Assembly (NCBI GenBank): GCA_036847245.1
Contig: DAIUAL010000002.1
Location: 1-58,828, forward strand
Direction: 5' to 3'
Origin: UBA4661 sp002405405
GTDB taxonomy: Bacteria; Bacteroidota; Ignavibacteria; Kapaibacteriales; UBA4661
DNA length: 58,828 nt
A program made the translations under genes and the position numbers. The notes under the pieces were generated by a model. The model had not been told where the DNA came from, searched no databases, and saw only the letters and a list, made by a program, of their open reading frames with translations. Below are positions 17,995 to 27,860 of the stretch, piece by piece (positions within the stretch are counted from its first letter, which is position 1; each line of letters opens with the position of its first letter).

Positions 17995-18992
17995 GATATG
18001 TCCTTGGATGAATGATGTTCACCGCGAAACATTTGTACTAGATGCAATGCTAATGCGGTAGGTGATGCAATACCGGCGCGTGCCTTCTCTTCGTAGTCCT
18101 CATAATGATGAGCAATCGCAGGATGTTCAAAAAATTGTTGATGGAGTAGTGCGGTCAGCGCATCGCGCATCCAATAACCGGCTTGCTCTGTGCGTAGACG
18201 AGCAATATCATCTGCACATGTTTGGCGAAATTGTTCACATATCGCCCACACATCGCTGATACCCTGATTCTCTGTTGCGCTGGCAAGGACCACCGGTGCC
18301 TCCCAAGCTGGATATTTTGGTGTCAGCAAATGTAATCCTGCCTGCAATCGGCGCTGAGTAAGCAATGATTGTTCGCGGTGAATGTCTGCTTTATTAACGA
18401 CAATAGCATCGCACATTTCCATAATACCACGCTTGATACCTTGCAACTCATCGCCGGCAGTGGTAAGCATAATTGCCAAGAAAAAATCGGTGAGTCGTGC
18501 CACCGCTGTTTCAGATTGCCCAACGCCTACCGTTTCAACAATCACAACATCATAGCCCGCCGCTTCGCACAGAAGCATGGTTTCGCGGGTTTTGCGGGCA
18601 GTGCCACCGAGCGTCCCGCCCGAAGCAGAAGGACGAATAAAGGCATTCTCTTCGCGGGCAAGCAGAAGCATCCGTGTTTTATCGCCGAGAATAGCACCAC
18701 CCGTTCGCTCTGAACTGGGGTCAATTGCAAGCACGGCGACTTTTAACCCGAGCGAGCAGAGGTATAATCCCAATGCTTCGATGAAGGTACTTTTACCTGC
18801 ACCGGGAACGCCGGTAATGCCCAAACGAAATGCGCGTCCCGTTTGCGGAAGCACAGATTCGATGAGCAGTTGCGCTTGGCGAATATCTTCAGAACGTGTG
18901 CTTTCCACGAGTGAAATTGCCTTCGCCAACAAGCGACGATTCCCCATGCGAACACCGTTCTGCAATGTTTCGAGTGAAAGTGTTCGTGCCAT
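17991..18992 (-). CDS. meaB: Methylmalonyl-CoA mutase-associated G-protein
   Basis: 333-residue G3E-type GTPase that protects and reloads the adenosylcobalamin cofactor of methylmalonyl-CoA mutase. Motifs visible are the P-loop GVPGAGKST, AIDPSSERTGGAILGDKTRM, RPSASGGTLGGTARKT, VIVETVGVGQSE and the base-recognition NKAD. ATG 18992 gives the usual start (MARTLSLETLQNG); a longer frame reaches into the flippase gene. No mutase is present, but methylmalonyl-CoA epimerase lies at 45575-45994. It is one base from the flippase gene upstream and overlaps the serine hydrolase gene. Confidence 0.95.
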   Translation of the reverse strand: MARTLSLETLQNGVRMGNRRLLAKAISLVESTRSEDIRQAQLLIESVLPQTGRAFRLGITGVPGAGKSTFIEALGLYLCSLGLKVAVLAIDPSSERTGGAILGDKTRMLLLAREENAFIRPSASGGTLGGTARKTRETMLLCEAAGYDVVIVETVGVGQSETAVARLTDFFLAIMLTTAGDELQGIKRGIMEMCDAIVVNKADIHREQSLLTQRRLQAGLHLLTPKYPAWEAPVVLASATENQGISDVWAICEQFRQTCADDIARLRTEQAGYWMRDALTALLHQQFFEHPAIAHHYEDYEEKARAGIASPTALALHLVQMFRGEHHSSKDIS

Positions 18993-18993
18993 G

Positions 18994-20313
18994 CTATGAT
19001 ACTTGAGAAGAAGATTTACCAAGAAGATGTCGCGCATACTGCCATGTATCGGGTATTGCACGCCCAAGATCCGTGATGCGTAGGGGGACATGTTGTTGCA
19101 GAGCATACCAACAGATCATACCCTGCACAGCCATGTAGGTGCCATAGCCAAGCGGAACAAGCGTTGCATTGTGCGTAAGTCCGATAGCGCACAGCATGAT
19201 CGCACCCGCGCCACCACCCCACCACACCGAGCGCAGAACAGCGCGACTTTGCCCAATACCGCTCAATGCCCCACCAAGCATAGTCAGTGGCAAAAAAGGA
19301 GCAATCCATGTTAGCACTACGAAATGGTGAATCGCACCTTCGTAATGCACAGGCAAGACCCATCGCAACACCATTGCCGTCATCCCCCAAAAAGAAGAAA
19401 GCGCAATACCTGCAAAACCCAAGATTAAAAATGACAATGCTTTTGATAGCACCGATGCTAATTCATCAAGACGATGTTCAGCATATAAGCGTGTTGCTAT
19501 CGGATAGAGAATTCCGGCAATCGCATCGGTGATATCCGTGCAGACACGAAAGAGTGTTTTCGCACTATTGTATAAGCCCACCACTCCAACACCAAAAAAG
19601 AATTGTACAGCATACACATCGAGTTGGCGGACACCATTATGGACAACACCAATGATTGTTTGATCGGCTCCAAAGCGGGTAAAATCACGCTTGTTGAAAC
19701 CTGCATCAATCCGCCATTGCCATGAAGAGCGCGTGAACCATGCAGAAGACAATGACGATGCGCCATGCCCACAGATGGTAATCCACGCAAGATGTTCAAA
19801 AGAAGTCAGCATGTTTTGTCCGAGGAAGATCACCGTCAAGATCGTCATCGTGCCATAGTATGCAGTGTTCACCCAAAAGACTTCTTTCATTTGAATATCA
19901 CGATACAACAGGCGAAGACCCACGACACGCACGCATCCGGCAAGAAGAAGAATTGGCACATAGCGCACTGCAACCACAACAGCATCGGCGAGCATTACTG
20001 CGCCACTGCCAATCACACTCAGTGCAAGAGCAAGTATAATGACACTGACGACTATTTTTCCATGCCATTGCACGCTCATTGCTACCGCCGAACCTCGTTG
20101 CGCGCCCGTGCCGAAGCGGATAATTCCCTGCAATGCAAAGCTATCGCTGATCGCAAAAACATACAGCACCAAGCCATTCAGCAAAGCAAATCTGCCGAAC
20201 TCCTCTGCCGGTAGTGTGCGAAACTGTATGATCTGCACAAAGCCATAGACAATGGCAAGGAGCTTATCAGCACCCGTCCATGAAAGTTTGGCAATGTGTT
20301 CTTGAATACGCAT
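18994..20313 (-). CDS. Polysaccharide flippase-like multi-pass membrane protein (Wzx/MATE type)
   Basis: 439 residues with about 12 hydrophobic segments and the N-terminal pattern of oligosaccharide flippases (FRTLPAEEFGRFALLNGLV). Further signatures are VVGLYNSAKTLFRV and GILYPIATRLYAEHRLDEL. Such proteins move lipid-linked glycans across the inner membrane. The lipid-linked substrate is unknown and no glycosyltransferase cluster lies alongside; the neighbours are purU and meaB. Confidence 0.85.
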   Translation of the reverse strand: MRIQEHIAKLSWTGADKLLAIVYGFVQIIQFRTLPAEEFGRFALLNGLVLYVFAISDSFALQGIIRFGTGAQRGSAVAMSVQWHGKIVVSVIILALALSVIGSGAVMLADAVVVAVRYVPILLLAGCVRVVGLRLLYRDIQMKEVFWVNTAYYGTMTILTVIFLGQNMLTSFEHLAWITICGHGASSLSSAWFTRSSWQWRIDAGFNKRDFTRFGADQTIIGVVHNGVRQLDVYAVQFFFGVGVVGLYNSAKTLFRVCTDITDAIAGILYPIATRLYAEHRLDELASVLSKALSFLILGFAGIALSSFWGMTAMVLRWVLPVHYEGAIHHFVVLTWIAPFLPLTMLGGALSGIGQSRAVLRSVWWGGGAGAIMLCAIGLTHNATLVPLGYGTYMAVQGMICWYALQQHVPLRITDLGRAIPDTWQYARHLLGKSSSQVS

Positions 20314-20334
20314 ACAGTTTTTACAACTCGAAAA

Positions 20335-21207
20335 TCATTCAAATAAAATGACACGATTACCACACAAGAAGACACGCTCTTGCAAGACAAGATTGAGTGC
20401 GCGAGCAAGCACGGTTTTCTCGACATCACGACCGCGTTGTGCCATGTCGTTGGGGCTGTGCGTATGATCGACCGGTATCACGCTCTGTGCGATGATGGGT
20501 CCTTCGTCAAGATCATTCGTAACAAAATGCGCTGTCGCACCAATAATCTTGACACCCCGCTGATATGCTTGCTTGTAGGGCTGTGCGCCAATAAATGCCG
20601 GCAAAAATGAATGATGGATATTGATAATTCTACGTTCGTATCGCTCGACAAAACGAGGTGAAAGAATACGCATATACTTTGCAAGTACAATGTAATCCGG
20701 TTGATACGCATCAATACAAGCAATCATTTGTTCTTCTTGTTCATCACGTGAAATCCCCTCATGTGAAACACAATGAAAAGGAATGCTGAATTGTTCCGTC
20801 AGTGCTTGCAGGGTTGTATAATTCCCCGCTACAGCACATATCTCAGCTTGTAAATCACCGAAAGCATGGCGCAAGAGCAATTCCCCTAAACAGTGATATT
20901 CTTTCGTTACCAAGATCATCACGCGAGTTTTGCGTGGCGCACTGAAAAGAATACCTGCATCCATCGGGAGAACGGCGCGAAGCTCTTCGGTGAGTGTATG
21001 TTGCAGAGATATGATATCAGCATCGACAGGTACAGAGCCATGCTCGCCGCGCACCATCTCAAATTCCGTGCGCATGAAGAATTGTGCTGTATCGGCAGAG
21101 ACGAATTCATGATTCGAAATGATATTCAAATCGTGGCGCGCCAAGACACCTGTAATGCCATGCACAAGCCCCGTGCGGTCGCTACACATAATGCGAAGTG
21201 TTGTCAT
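20335..21207 (-). CDS. purU: Formyltetrahydrofolate deformylase
   Basis: 290 residues. An N-terminal ACT domain (MCSDRTGLVHGITGVLARHDLN) precedes a formyltransferase-fold hydrolase domain with KYMRILSP, IINIHHSFLPAF and GATAHFVTNDLDEGPII, which carry the conserved Asn, His and Asp. The enzyme releases formate from 10-formyl-THF and supplies formate to purine synthesis or balances one-carbon pools. ATG 21207 matches the family start MTTLRIMCSDRTG. It sits in the lptB-purU-flippase run. Confidence 0.95.
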   Translation of the reverse strand: MTTLRIMCSDRTGLVHGITGVLARHDLNIISNHEFVSADTAQFFMRTEFEMVRGEHGSVPVDADIISLQHTLTEELRAVLPMDAGILFSAPRKTRVMILVTKEYHCLGELLLRHAFGDLQAEICAVAGNYTTLQALTEQFSIPFHCVSHEGISRDEQEEQMIACIDAYQPDYIVLAKYMRILSPRFVERYERRIINIHHSFLPAFIGAQPYKQAYQRGVKIIGATAHFVTNDLDEGPIIAQSVIPVDHTHSPNDMAQRGRDVEKTVLARALNLVLQERVFLCGNRVILFE

Positions 21208-21292
21208 ACTTTGTTGTGTTATGAATGTATTGTTGAATTGTGGTTTGCGTGATGGGAACATATCATGCACTCAAGAGTGGAGTACAAGACCA

Positions 21293-22027
21293 TTAAAATC
21301 GTTCTAACTTAAAGGATTCACCCAAATAGCGTCTGCGAACATCTTCGTTAGACGCAATCTCTTCAGCAGTGCCGGAGTAGAAAACTTGACCATCGATCAG
21401 GATATATGCGCGGTCGGTAATCGAAAGTGTTTCATGCACATTGTGGTCGGTAATCAGAACACCATAGCCACGATCACGGAGCTTATTGATAATCGACATA
21501 ATATCTTCGACTGCTATCGGATCAATCCCCGCAAAGGGTTCATCAAGCAAAATAAATTTCGGATTTGCCGCAAGTGTGCGTGCAATTTCACAGCGTCTGC
21601 GTTCGCCGCCCGACAGCATAAAACCTTTGCTCTTGCGAATATGCGTGATATTAAAATCGGTGAGTAATTCTTCCAATCGCTCTTTGCGTTGTGCTTTGTT
21701 GATGGGTTGTAATTCCAAAATTGCCATGATATTATCTTCCACCGACATGCGCCGAAAGACTGATGGTTCCTGTGGCAAATATCCAATACCAAGCCGTGCT
21801 CGCTTAAACATTGGCAAAGGTGTAATCTCGGTATCATCGAAATAGACCGCACCAATGCTGGGTTTAATCAAACCCACAATCATGTAGAATGATGTTGTTT
21901 TGCCTGCACCATTCGGACCAAGCAAACCAACGACTTCGCCTTGTTTGACCGATAGAGTAACATCGCGCACGACTGTGCGACTTTTATAAACTTTCACTAA
22001 TTGCGATGTTCGTAATTCGGATACCAT
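21293..22027 (-). CDS. lptB: LPS export ABC transporter ATP-binding protein
   Basis: 244-residue ABC ATPase with Walker A GPNGAGKTTS, Q-loop LPQEPSVFRRMSVEDN, signature LSGGERRR, Walker B FILLDEPFAGIDP and switch His in LITDHNVHET. The GIGYLPQEPSVFR stretch is diagnostic of LptB, the motor that extracts lipopolysaccharide from the inner membrane. No lptF/G/C/A genes are adjacent. The upstream neighbour is a beta-barrel-like protein whose stop is 27 bases away. Confidence 0.94.
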   Translation of the reverse strand: MVSELRTSQLVKVYKSRTVVRDVTLSVKQGEVVGLLGPNGAGKTTSFYMIVGLIKPSIGAVYFDDTEITPLPMFKRARLGIGYLPQEPSVFRRMSVEDNIMAILELQPINKAQRKERLEELLTDFNITHIRKSKGFMLSGGERRRCEIARTLAANPKFILLDEPFAGIDPIAVEDIMSIINKLRDRGYGVLITDHNVHETLSITDRAYILIDGQVFYSGTAEEIASNEDVRRRYLGESFKLERF

Positions 22028-22054
22028 GAAAAAGAGAACGAATGAAACAACTGA

Positions 22055-24121
22055 TTACCATCGCACATCTGCTTGAAAGGAAATGCGCCGCTCGACATTG
22101 CCGGAGAATGCTGTGAGGTCGCTTCCCAGCGATGATGCGCCGACACGCGCGCTCACAAAACCATTAGCATACAGGTCAATCCACGCATTCGGCGAGTACT
22201 GCACCATGAGCATCATGCGACCACCACGCCCTTGAAAGACGGGGCTGACAAGCGTACCCGGAATACTCGACTCAAATGCCCAAATCGCAGAATCAAAACT
22301 TCCCGTGCTGTACCACAGCAAGCGTGATGTGATGCGAAATTGCCCAATCCCAGCCATATCGCCAAGCGTCCATTGTGCATCGCCGAACCACAACATACCT
22401 GCTTCGGGCATACTATTACCGCCTAAATTTCGATAGACGGTTTCGATGCGCGTTCGCAAGCGTAGAGCATCGCTCATGGTGTGTTGAATTTCTGCGCGAA
22501 ATGTCCAACGAGTATTCAAGAATTCGTCATACACCGGCACCCGCGATGAACCGATCCGCGCAAAATCATTGCCGGTGGTCAAGCGTGTGCGGAATGCCCA
22601 CAAAGTCTGTGGCGAGCTGTGCCATTGCAATTCGGAAAACACATCTATATCGCGCTCATGATTATCGATTGGTGAATTTGGGCTTGTTGAAGAAAAGATA
22701 TCCATGTACGAGTACACGCGCACTGTCCGCGACAAACGGTGGCTCCACCCTGCATAGAACCCTATCTCATCCGTTGGACGTGATGACTGTCCGAAATTAA
22801 TACCAAAGGGTGCGCGAAATGCCGAAGGAAATGCCCGTACACCTACCATCCATTCGTTGTTAGCAGAACGTGTGGTTGCACTCATACGACCACCGATATT
22901 ACTGTTACCATCTTTAGCAAACTCACCGGCAAGAAACCAATCATTTAATTGATATGTCGCAAACAGCGATGTAAAGAATGCGCTCTGCCCTTCGATAGCG
23001 GAAGAAGACGTACTAATCGAAGGATAATCGTAATTGATCGAAAATACCGTAGCACCAACTATGAAACGATTGTACTCATATTTCAGCGTTGTACCCAATG
23101 CACGTTCGGCTAGTGCATTGCGACGCTCAAGTTCCGTATCGGTGCGATAAAGCCCTTCTGTATAAAATGAAGTAATAACTTTTTTTGCGGTATCAATGCG
23201 ACCTGCACGCGGATAAAACGAACCCCATCCAAGTAACACTAGATTGCTCCCATCATCAAAAGTAAGTCGGTGTTGCAATGCCGCGCCACGAAATACTTGC
23301 CCCGTCAGTACTGAACGATTCAGCATAGCATCAACCCCGAATTGCATGGCGGGCGATATAACATCAACGCCTTTACCGGGTGCGCTCGCCTGCCACACGA
23401 TACTGCCCAAACCCGACAGCACCGAATAATCACCAACTGTCAGCTTCGTATGTTGCTCGGTACCGAATGTTAATTCAACACCACCGGTTACATAGTCGGC
23501 ATAACTTTGTTCACCCGGATCTTTATCCGTCAGCAAAGTTGCTCTAAGACCTGTTGTACCAACCTGTGTACGCATATCAAGTCGCTGATAAAACTCATGT
23601 TGATTCCCTACAAACCGACCTGTTTCTGTACCACGTAAAGTATTCAAACGATGCACACTGCGTGCGCGATAGAGAAATTCCATCGATGATGGCGTACTGG
23701 ACTGTCTGCGTGCACTGCTTCTTTTCGGCGATGATGCAGGGAGCATCGTGCAGTTCATGAGTACGAGATATTGCACTTCATCAAGCTGCAAGGAATCTCG
23801 AATATCATCAAGCGTCATATCGGCATTTCTTCGAGCCAGTGCCGTAATGCGTCGTGCAATCGGCAAGGTTAAACCGGGCAATTCTGCCAATTGTGCCGAA
23901 CGCACACGTCGAAGATTCAGTGGCTGGGCGGCGTATAATTCCAACACATCTAACTGTGGTGTAATGCCGGTGCGCTGTGCAAGCAATTCAAAGAGCAATT
24001 CAAGGTTGCGCACATCGCCTTTCTGCGATTCAACACTTTGTGCCATCATATCCGACACAAAACAAAAGTGCATGACACAAAGACATGCACTCCACAACAA
24101 TACATTCTGTTTCACCATCAT
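22055..24121 (-). CDS. Helix-hairpin-helix N-terminal, outer-membrane beta-barrel-like protein
   Basis: About 688 residues. A signal peptide (LLWSACLCVMHFCFVSDMMAQ) is followed by a stretch of ComEA-like helix-hairpin-helix character (LNLRRVRSAQLAELPGLTLP and ADMTLDDIRDSLQL). Beyond about residue 140 the protein is built of alternating amphipathic strands rich in aromatic residues and ends in a Trp (SFQADVRW), the typical ending of outer-membrane barrels. Proteins with this architecture are common and uncharacterised in Bacteroidota. ATG 24121 is chosen; the longest frame would begin at a TTG. It probably leads the lptB-containing operon. Confidence 0.75.
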   Translation of the reverse strand: MMVKQNVLLWSACLCVMHFCFVSDMMAQSVESQKGDVRNLELLFELLAQRTGITPQLDVLELYAAQPLNLRRVRSAQLAELPGLTLPIARRITALARRNADMTLDDIRDSLQLDEVQYLVLMNCTMLPASSPKRSSARRQSSTPSSMEFLYRARSVHRLNTLRGTETGRFVGNQHEFYQRLDMRTQVGTTGLRATLLTDKDPGEQSYADYVTGGVELTFGTEQHTKLTVGDYSVLSGLGSIVWQASAPGKGVDVISPAMQFGVDAMLNRSVLTGQVFRGAALQHRLTFDDGSNLVLLGWGSFYPRAGRIDTAKKVITSFYTEGLYRTDTELERRNALAERALGTTLKYEYNRFIVGATVFSINYDYPSISTSSSAIEGQSAFFTSLFATYQLNDWFLAGEFAKDGNSNIGGRMSATTRSANNEWMVGVRAFPSAFRAPFGINFGQSSRPTDEIGFYAGWSHRLSRTVRVYSYMDIFSSTSPNSPIDNHERDIDVFSELQWHSSPQTLWAFRTRLTTGNDFARIGSSRVPVYDEFLNTRWTFRAEIQHTMSDALRLRTRIETVYRNLGGNSMPEAGMLWFGDAQWTLGDMAGIGQFRITSRLLWYSTGSFDSAIWAFESSIPGTLVSPVFQGRGGRMMLMVQYSPNAWIDLYANGFVSARVGASSLGSDLTAFSGNVERRISFQADVRW

Positions 24122-24210
24122 GATCAATCGTTGTTACCTAACATGAAACGTACACACAATAACTCTTCGGCATCAATCTTTGCCTACAAAAACACTCTAC
24201 CATGCATCAA

Positions 24211-25008
24211 TTATGCGCCCATGATTTTGCCCCACATCCACGTAAAGCCGCCAACTAATATTGCATTCAATAACAAGATGACAAAACCATAGATTATCCC
24301 TTGTTTTGCGGTCAAGCGTGCATGGATTCCGCACACCATACCAACAACAAGATATTCCCAAATGGAGAAAACATTGAACATTGAAGCACTTAAATACAAT
24401 GCACCATGCTCTGTCGCATCAATGAATGCCGCAGGTGATGGTACGGCATGAATTGTATTCATAAAAAATTGCCCCAAGCACATGAGTATCGTACCAACCG
24501 CCGAAATTGTTGTTCCATAACTTGTTAAGCCGATAATCACACTCGTTGGGGGCGGCTCCGATTGAAAGAGGCGAATCATAACCCATAAAAATAATCCCAT
24601 CAAGGCGATGGAAATGAGCGACTTCGCAAAACCACCACCAATCGCACGTACAATACTAAAATCGCCGCCTTTTTTCATGTCTTCCGAAATCTCTTCGATT
24701 TTTGATTCGGGAACATTCTTTGCACGAAGTACTTTTTCTGTAGGTCGCCACTGCAATTCATAAATCTGCTGGCGTAGAATATCATTAGAACTAATTAAAA
24801 ACGACACAACAACAACGGCAAGTGTCGAAAGCAATGTTGCAAAAAAGAATGGTCGCATTGGATGCTCTACACGGCGCAGGGCAAGCTCTTGCGGAGACGT
24901 AATAATATCTACAAAGCCCGAGAGCCACGAACTTTCTTCTTGATCTTGATCCGAAGAATCCATGATCGGCTCTGTCGGCAATTCTTCATTAGCAGGAAAC
25001 TGTGTCAT
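24211..25008 (-). CDS. Yip1-domain-like integral membrane protein
   Basis: 265 residues with an acidic cytoplasmic N-terminus (SSDQDQEESS) followed by SGFVDIITSPQELALRRVEH, the typical lead-in to Yip1 domains, and five hydrophobic segments. These proteins are membrane proteins of unknown function. The longer frame to 25059 adds a hydrophobic, Cys-rich piece that is probably not translated, so ATG 25008 is preferred. Confidence 0.75.
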   Translation of the reverse strand: MTQFPANEELPTEPIMDSSDQDQEESSWLSGFVDIITSPQELALRRVEHPMRPFFFATLLSTLAVVVVSFLISSNDILRQQIYELQWRPTEKVLRAKNVPESKIEEISEDMKKGGDFSIVRAIGGGFAKSLISIALMGLFLWVMIRLFQSEPPPTSVIIGLTSYGTTISAVGTILMCLGQFFMNTIHAVPSPAAFIDATEHGALYLSASMFNVFSIWEYLVVGMVCGIHARLTAKQGIIYGFVILLLNAILVGGFTWMWGKIMGA

Positions 25009-25261
25009 AGAACAAGCGAAAAGTGAACAAAAAAGTGAAAAGAAAATACATACTTCCACACTATAGAAATATACTTTATTGTGTCAATAATATGTGAAAG
25101 ATTCAAGCCATAAAATGCCGAAATGGTATATTGCTGTTCTGTATCAGCGTCATGGTCGTTGCTTATCAAAGAGTAAAGATTCTCTTGGACAACGACTCAA
25201 GTAGTAAAATACATCTTTGTTTCACACTTTTTCTTTCATTAACAACGGAGTGATAGTAGAT

Positions 25262-26062
25262 ATGACAGCAGTAAAGTTTAATGCTTCGGTCAATCGTATG
25301 CTCGGATACATGTGTATTGCGCTATGCGTATGCATGATCAGTTCGACAACAGTAGTAGCACAAAAAAAATCCGACAAACCTGCACCTAAAACAAGTGGCA
25401 AAGCGGCAACCGCTAATCCCAATGCCCTCATCACATTCAAAGATTCGCTCAGCTATACCATTGGCATGGATGTAGCACGCAGTATTCGCAGTGGCAATTT
25501 GGATTTAGATATTGATAAATTCGTTGCCGGCTTACGCGCAATGATGGCATATGATTCTACTAAAAGAGGCAGTATTAAACCTCTTCTTACCGAAGATCAA
25601 GCTCGTGCATGCCTGCAAGCATTTCAAATTCAACGCATGAAAGAACAGTCAGCTATTAACGAACAAAAAGTCAAAGAAGCAAAAGTCGTTGCTGATTCCT
25701 TTATGCTTGCCAACAAGCAAAAACCGGGTGTTGTAACACTACCCAGCGGTGTACAGTATCTTTCGCTCAAGAGCGGATCAGGCAAGTCGCCGGCTGACAC
25801 CAGCGAAGTAACGGTGCACTATGTCGGTAAATTAATCGATGGTACAGTTTTTGACTCTTCGGTCGAACGCAATCAACCTGCAACATTCCGCTTGAATGGT
25901 TTGATTGATGCATGGAAAGAAGCACTCCCTAAAATGAAAGTCGGCGACAAATGGGTTCTGTATGTACCACCCGAAAAAGTGTATAAAGAAATGGGCGCAC
26001 CACCAAAAATTGGTCCGAATGCTGTTCTCATTTTTGAATTAGAACTGCTTGATGTTAAGTAA
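25262..26062 (+). CDS. Secreted FKBP-type peptidyl-prolyl isomerase (Mip-like)
   Basis: 266 residues. A signal peptide (MLGYMCIALCVCMISSTTVVA) precedes an FKBP_N dimerisation region (DSLSYTIGMDVARSI onward) and a C-terminal FKBP domain (VTVHYVGKLIDGTVFDSS to VLIFELELLDVK). The loop usually reading YG is altered (PPEKVYKEMGAPPKIGP), so activity may be reduced. An upstream GGAG (25247-25250) supports ATG 25262. It is likely the first of two tandem periplasmic isomerases. Confidence 0.9.
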   Translation: MTAVKFNASVNRMLGYMCIALCVCMISSTTVVAQKKSDKPAPKTSGKAATANPNALITFKDSLSYTIGMDVARSIRSGNLDLDIDKFVAGLRAMMAYDSTKRGSIKPLLTEDQARACLQAFQIQRMKEQSAINEQKVKEAKVVADSFMLANKQKPGVVTLPSGVQYLSLKSGSGKSPADTSEVTVHYVGKLIDGTVFDSSVERNQPATFRLNGLIDAWKEALPKMKVGDKWVLYVPPEKVYKEMGAPPKIGPNAVLIFELELLDVK

Positions 26063-26090
26063 CTTTTTTTTGATCGTTTTTTCTTATCGA

Positions 26091-26831
26091 ATGAACTCTT
26101 TTCTCAAATCTCTCGCTGTAGTCTGTGTTGCCCTTGGTTTGGTAGCAGTAACAGCATGTAACTACAATCAAACATCGAATGTTGCTCTCATAAGTTCGGT
26201 TGATAGTGCAAGCTATGCTATCGGTATTGACATCGGTAAAAATATCCAGCGCAGTGATGCCGATATCGACCTGAACATCTTGCTTGCCGGCATGAAAGAT
26301 GGTCTTGCTATCGGTCAGGCACTTGCCAAAGGTGATACCACGAAAAAAGGATTGCAGTCCGAAGCGCAGATGCAACAAGTCATGATGAATTTCCAAGTTG
26401 CTATTCAACAAAAACAAATGCAAAAAGCTCAAAAACAAGGTGAAGACAACAAACAGCTTGGTCAGGCATTTCTTGCGAAATACAAACAAGAGCAAGGTGT
26501 TACAGCACTGCCGAATGGCATCTTGTACAAAGTCATCAAATCCGGTTCAGGTGCAAGCCCCAACGAAAACAGTACCGTTACCGTTCATTACGAAGGTAAA
26601 TTGGTTGATGGTAAAATCTTCGATAGCTCTTTCCAACGTAATGAGCCTGCGACTTTTCCGCTCGGCAATATGATCCCAGGCTGGAAATCAGTCCTCCCGA
26701 AAATGAAAGTTGGCGATACATGGGAATTCGTTTTACCTGATAGTTTGGGATATGGCGCGCAAGGTGCGGGTGGTGCTATTGGACCATATGCCGTACTTAT
26801 CTTCAAAGTCGAACTGAAAGATGTAAAGTAA
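26091..26831 (+). CDS. FKBP-type peptidyl-prolyl isomerase lipoprotein
   Basis: 246 residues with a lipoprotein signal (FLKSLAVVCVALGLVAVTAC, Cys the lipid site). The FKBP_N segment (DSASYAIGIDIGKNI) is followed by a Gln/Lys-rich linker and an FKBP domain whose active-site residues look intact (VTVHYEGKLVDGKIFDSSF, PDSLGYGAQGAGGAIGP). It follows the first FKBP by 28 bases and is clearly a paralogue. The transcript ends at a strong terminator. The role is folding or stabilisation of envelope proteins. Confidence 0.92.
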   Translation: MNSFLKSLAVVCVALGLVAVTACNYNQTSNVALISSVDSASYAIGIDIGKNIQRSDADIDLNILLAGMKDGLAIGQALAKGDTTKKGLQSEAQMQQVMMNFQVAIQQKQMQKAQKQGEDNKQLGQAFLAKYKQEQGVTALPNGILYKVIKSGSGASPNENSTVTVHYEGKLVDGKIFDSSFQRNEPATFPLGNMIPGWKSVLPKMKVGDTWEFVLPDSLGYGAQGAGGAIGPYAVLIFKVELKDVK

Positions 26832-26874
26832 TCTTTGTACTCCAAGTCTTCAGACGATCATCAGTAGTTATTTC

Positions 26875-26912
26875 AACCGCTTGTACTTACAACAGTGCAA
26901 GCGGTTTTTTTT
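26875..26912 (+). terminator. Rho-independent terminator after the FKBP pair
   Basis: Stem AACCGCTTGTACT with AGTGCAAGCGGTT (13 pairs, one G-U), a six-base loop and an uninterrupted run of eight T. It is the most canonical plus-strand terminator of the window. Confidence 0.92.
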
Positions 26913-26928
26913 GGCAGTACTTTCTCTA

Positions 26929-27753
26929 TTACAAGGGTGCAAGCGTTCCCATCTCGCCTTTTCCCAATCGCTTGCGTGCGGCGTGCATTTGCTCGGCAGT
27001 GGTCATAACAAAGGGTCCGCCATAGACGATAGGTTCGTTATGAGGTATCCCTGAAGCAAAGATAATATGTGCCGATGTGTCGAGTGCTTGTACTCTTACC
27101 GTATTCCCTTCATTCTCGAAAGTTACTAATGCTCGTGCGGAAATAACACGGTCTTGTATTTGCACACCCCCCTCTAAACAATACACAAATGCCATGACAT
27201 GTGCAGGAAGTTCGAGAATAGTATGTGGGTCTAGAACAATATCGTACAACTCTGTTTTCGTGACGAGTTCTATGGGCGATATCATACCTTGATATGTACC
27301 TTGCAGTACACGAAGATGTATACCGTCACTACTGTATGTTGGAATTTGCTCTGCGACGGCATGAAATGCTTGCGGCGCAACAAGGCGATTGCTGTCGGCA
27401 TGGTTGATCCAAATTTGCAATCCATGACATGGCACGCCATATTCCGTGGGTACTTCGTCGTGGTGAATACCACTGCCTGCCTGCGTTACGTGAATATCAC
27501 CCGGCGCGATAATACTACGATCACCTAAACTATCCCGATTGAGAAATGCTCCTTGACTATCAGGGAGCATATAGGTCATGACAGATACCCCGGCATGAGG
27601 ATGCGGACCAAAGATACCACGATCCATATAGAATTCCGTAAATACCAAGAATGGTTCAAAGCCATGTTCGGCATGAAACATGTCAACAGTAGTAAAGCCC
27701 GGCGCATTAGTTGTGAGTGCTTTGGGATGAACAGCGCGAATAGATTTCAACAT
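26929..27753 (-). CDS. Pirin family protein
   Basis: 274-residue bicupin of the pirin family. It shows metal-binding HPHAG with VSVMTYML, GSGIHHDEVP, and the C-terminal cupin ending in SGIPHNEPIVYGGPFVM. Pirins bind iron and some act as quercetinases or as redox-sensitive regulators; the sequence does not decide between these. It stands alone, convergent with the FKBP pair. Confidence 0.92.
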   Translation of the reverse strand: MLKSIRAVHPKALTTNAPGFTTVDMFHAEHGFEPFLVFTEFYMDRGIFGPHPHAGVSVMTYMLPDSQGAFLNRDSLGDRSIIAPGDIHVTQAGSGIHHDEVPTEYGVPCHGLQIWINHADSNRLVAPQAFHAVAEQIPTYSSDGIHLRVLQGTYQGMISPIELVTKTELYDIVLDPHTILELPAHVMAFVYCLEGGVQIQDRVISARALVTFENEGNTVRVQALDTSAHIIFASGIPHNEPIVYGGPFVMTTAEQMHAARKRLGKGEMGTLAPL

Positions 27754-27801
27754 ATCGGCATGAAAAAGTAAAAAAAGAATAGGCTAGTATTCTACAATAA
27801 A

Positions 27802-27833
27802 AAAGCCGCAGAGTGTAGATTTCATGCGGCTTT
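27802..27833 (-). terminator. Minus-strand terminator
   Basis: Nine-pair stem AAAGCCGCA/TGCGGCTTT with a 14-base loop. The minus-strand exit reads TTTTTTATTG, a good T-tract, so it ends the Gln-rich protein transcript. Confidence 0.85.
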
Positions 27834-27860
27834 AAAAGTATCTGAAGTTATGCCGACAAC

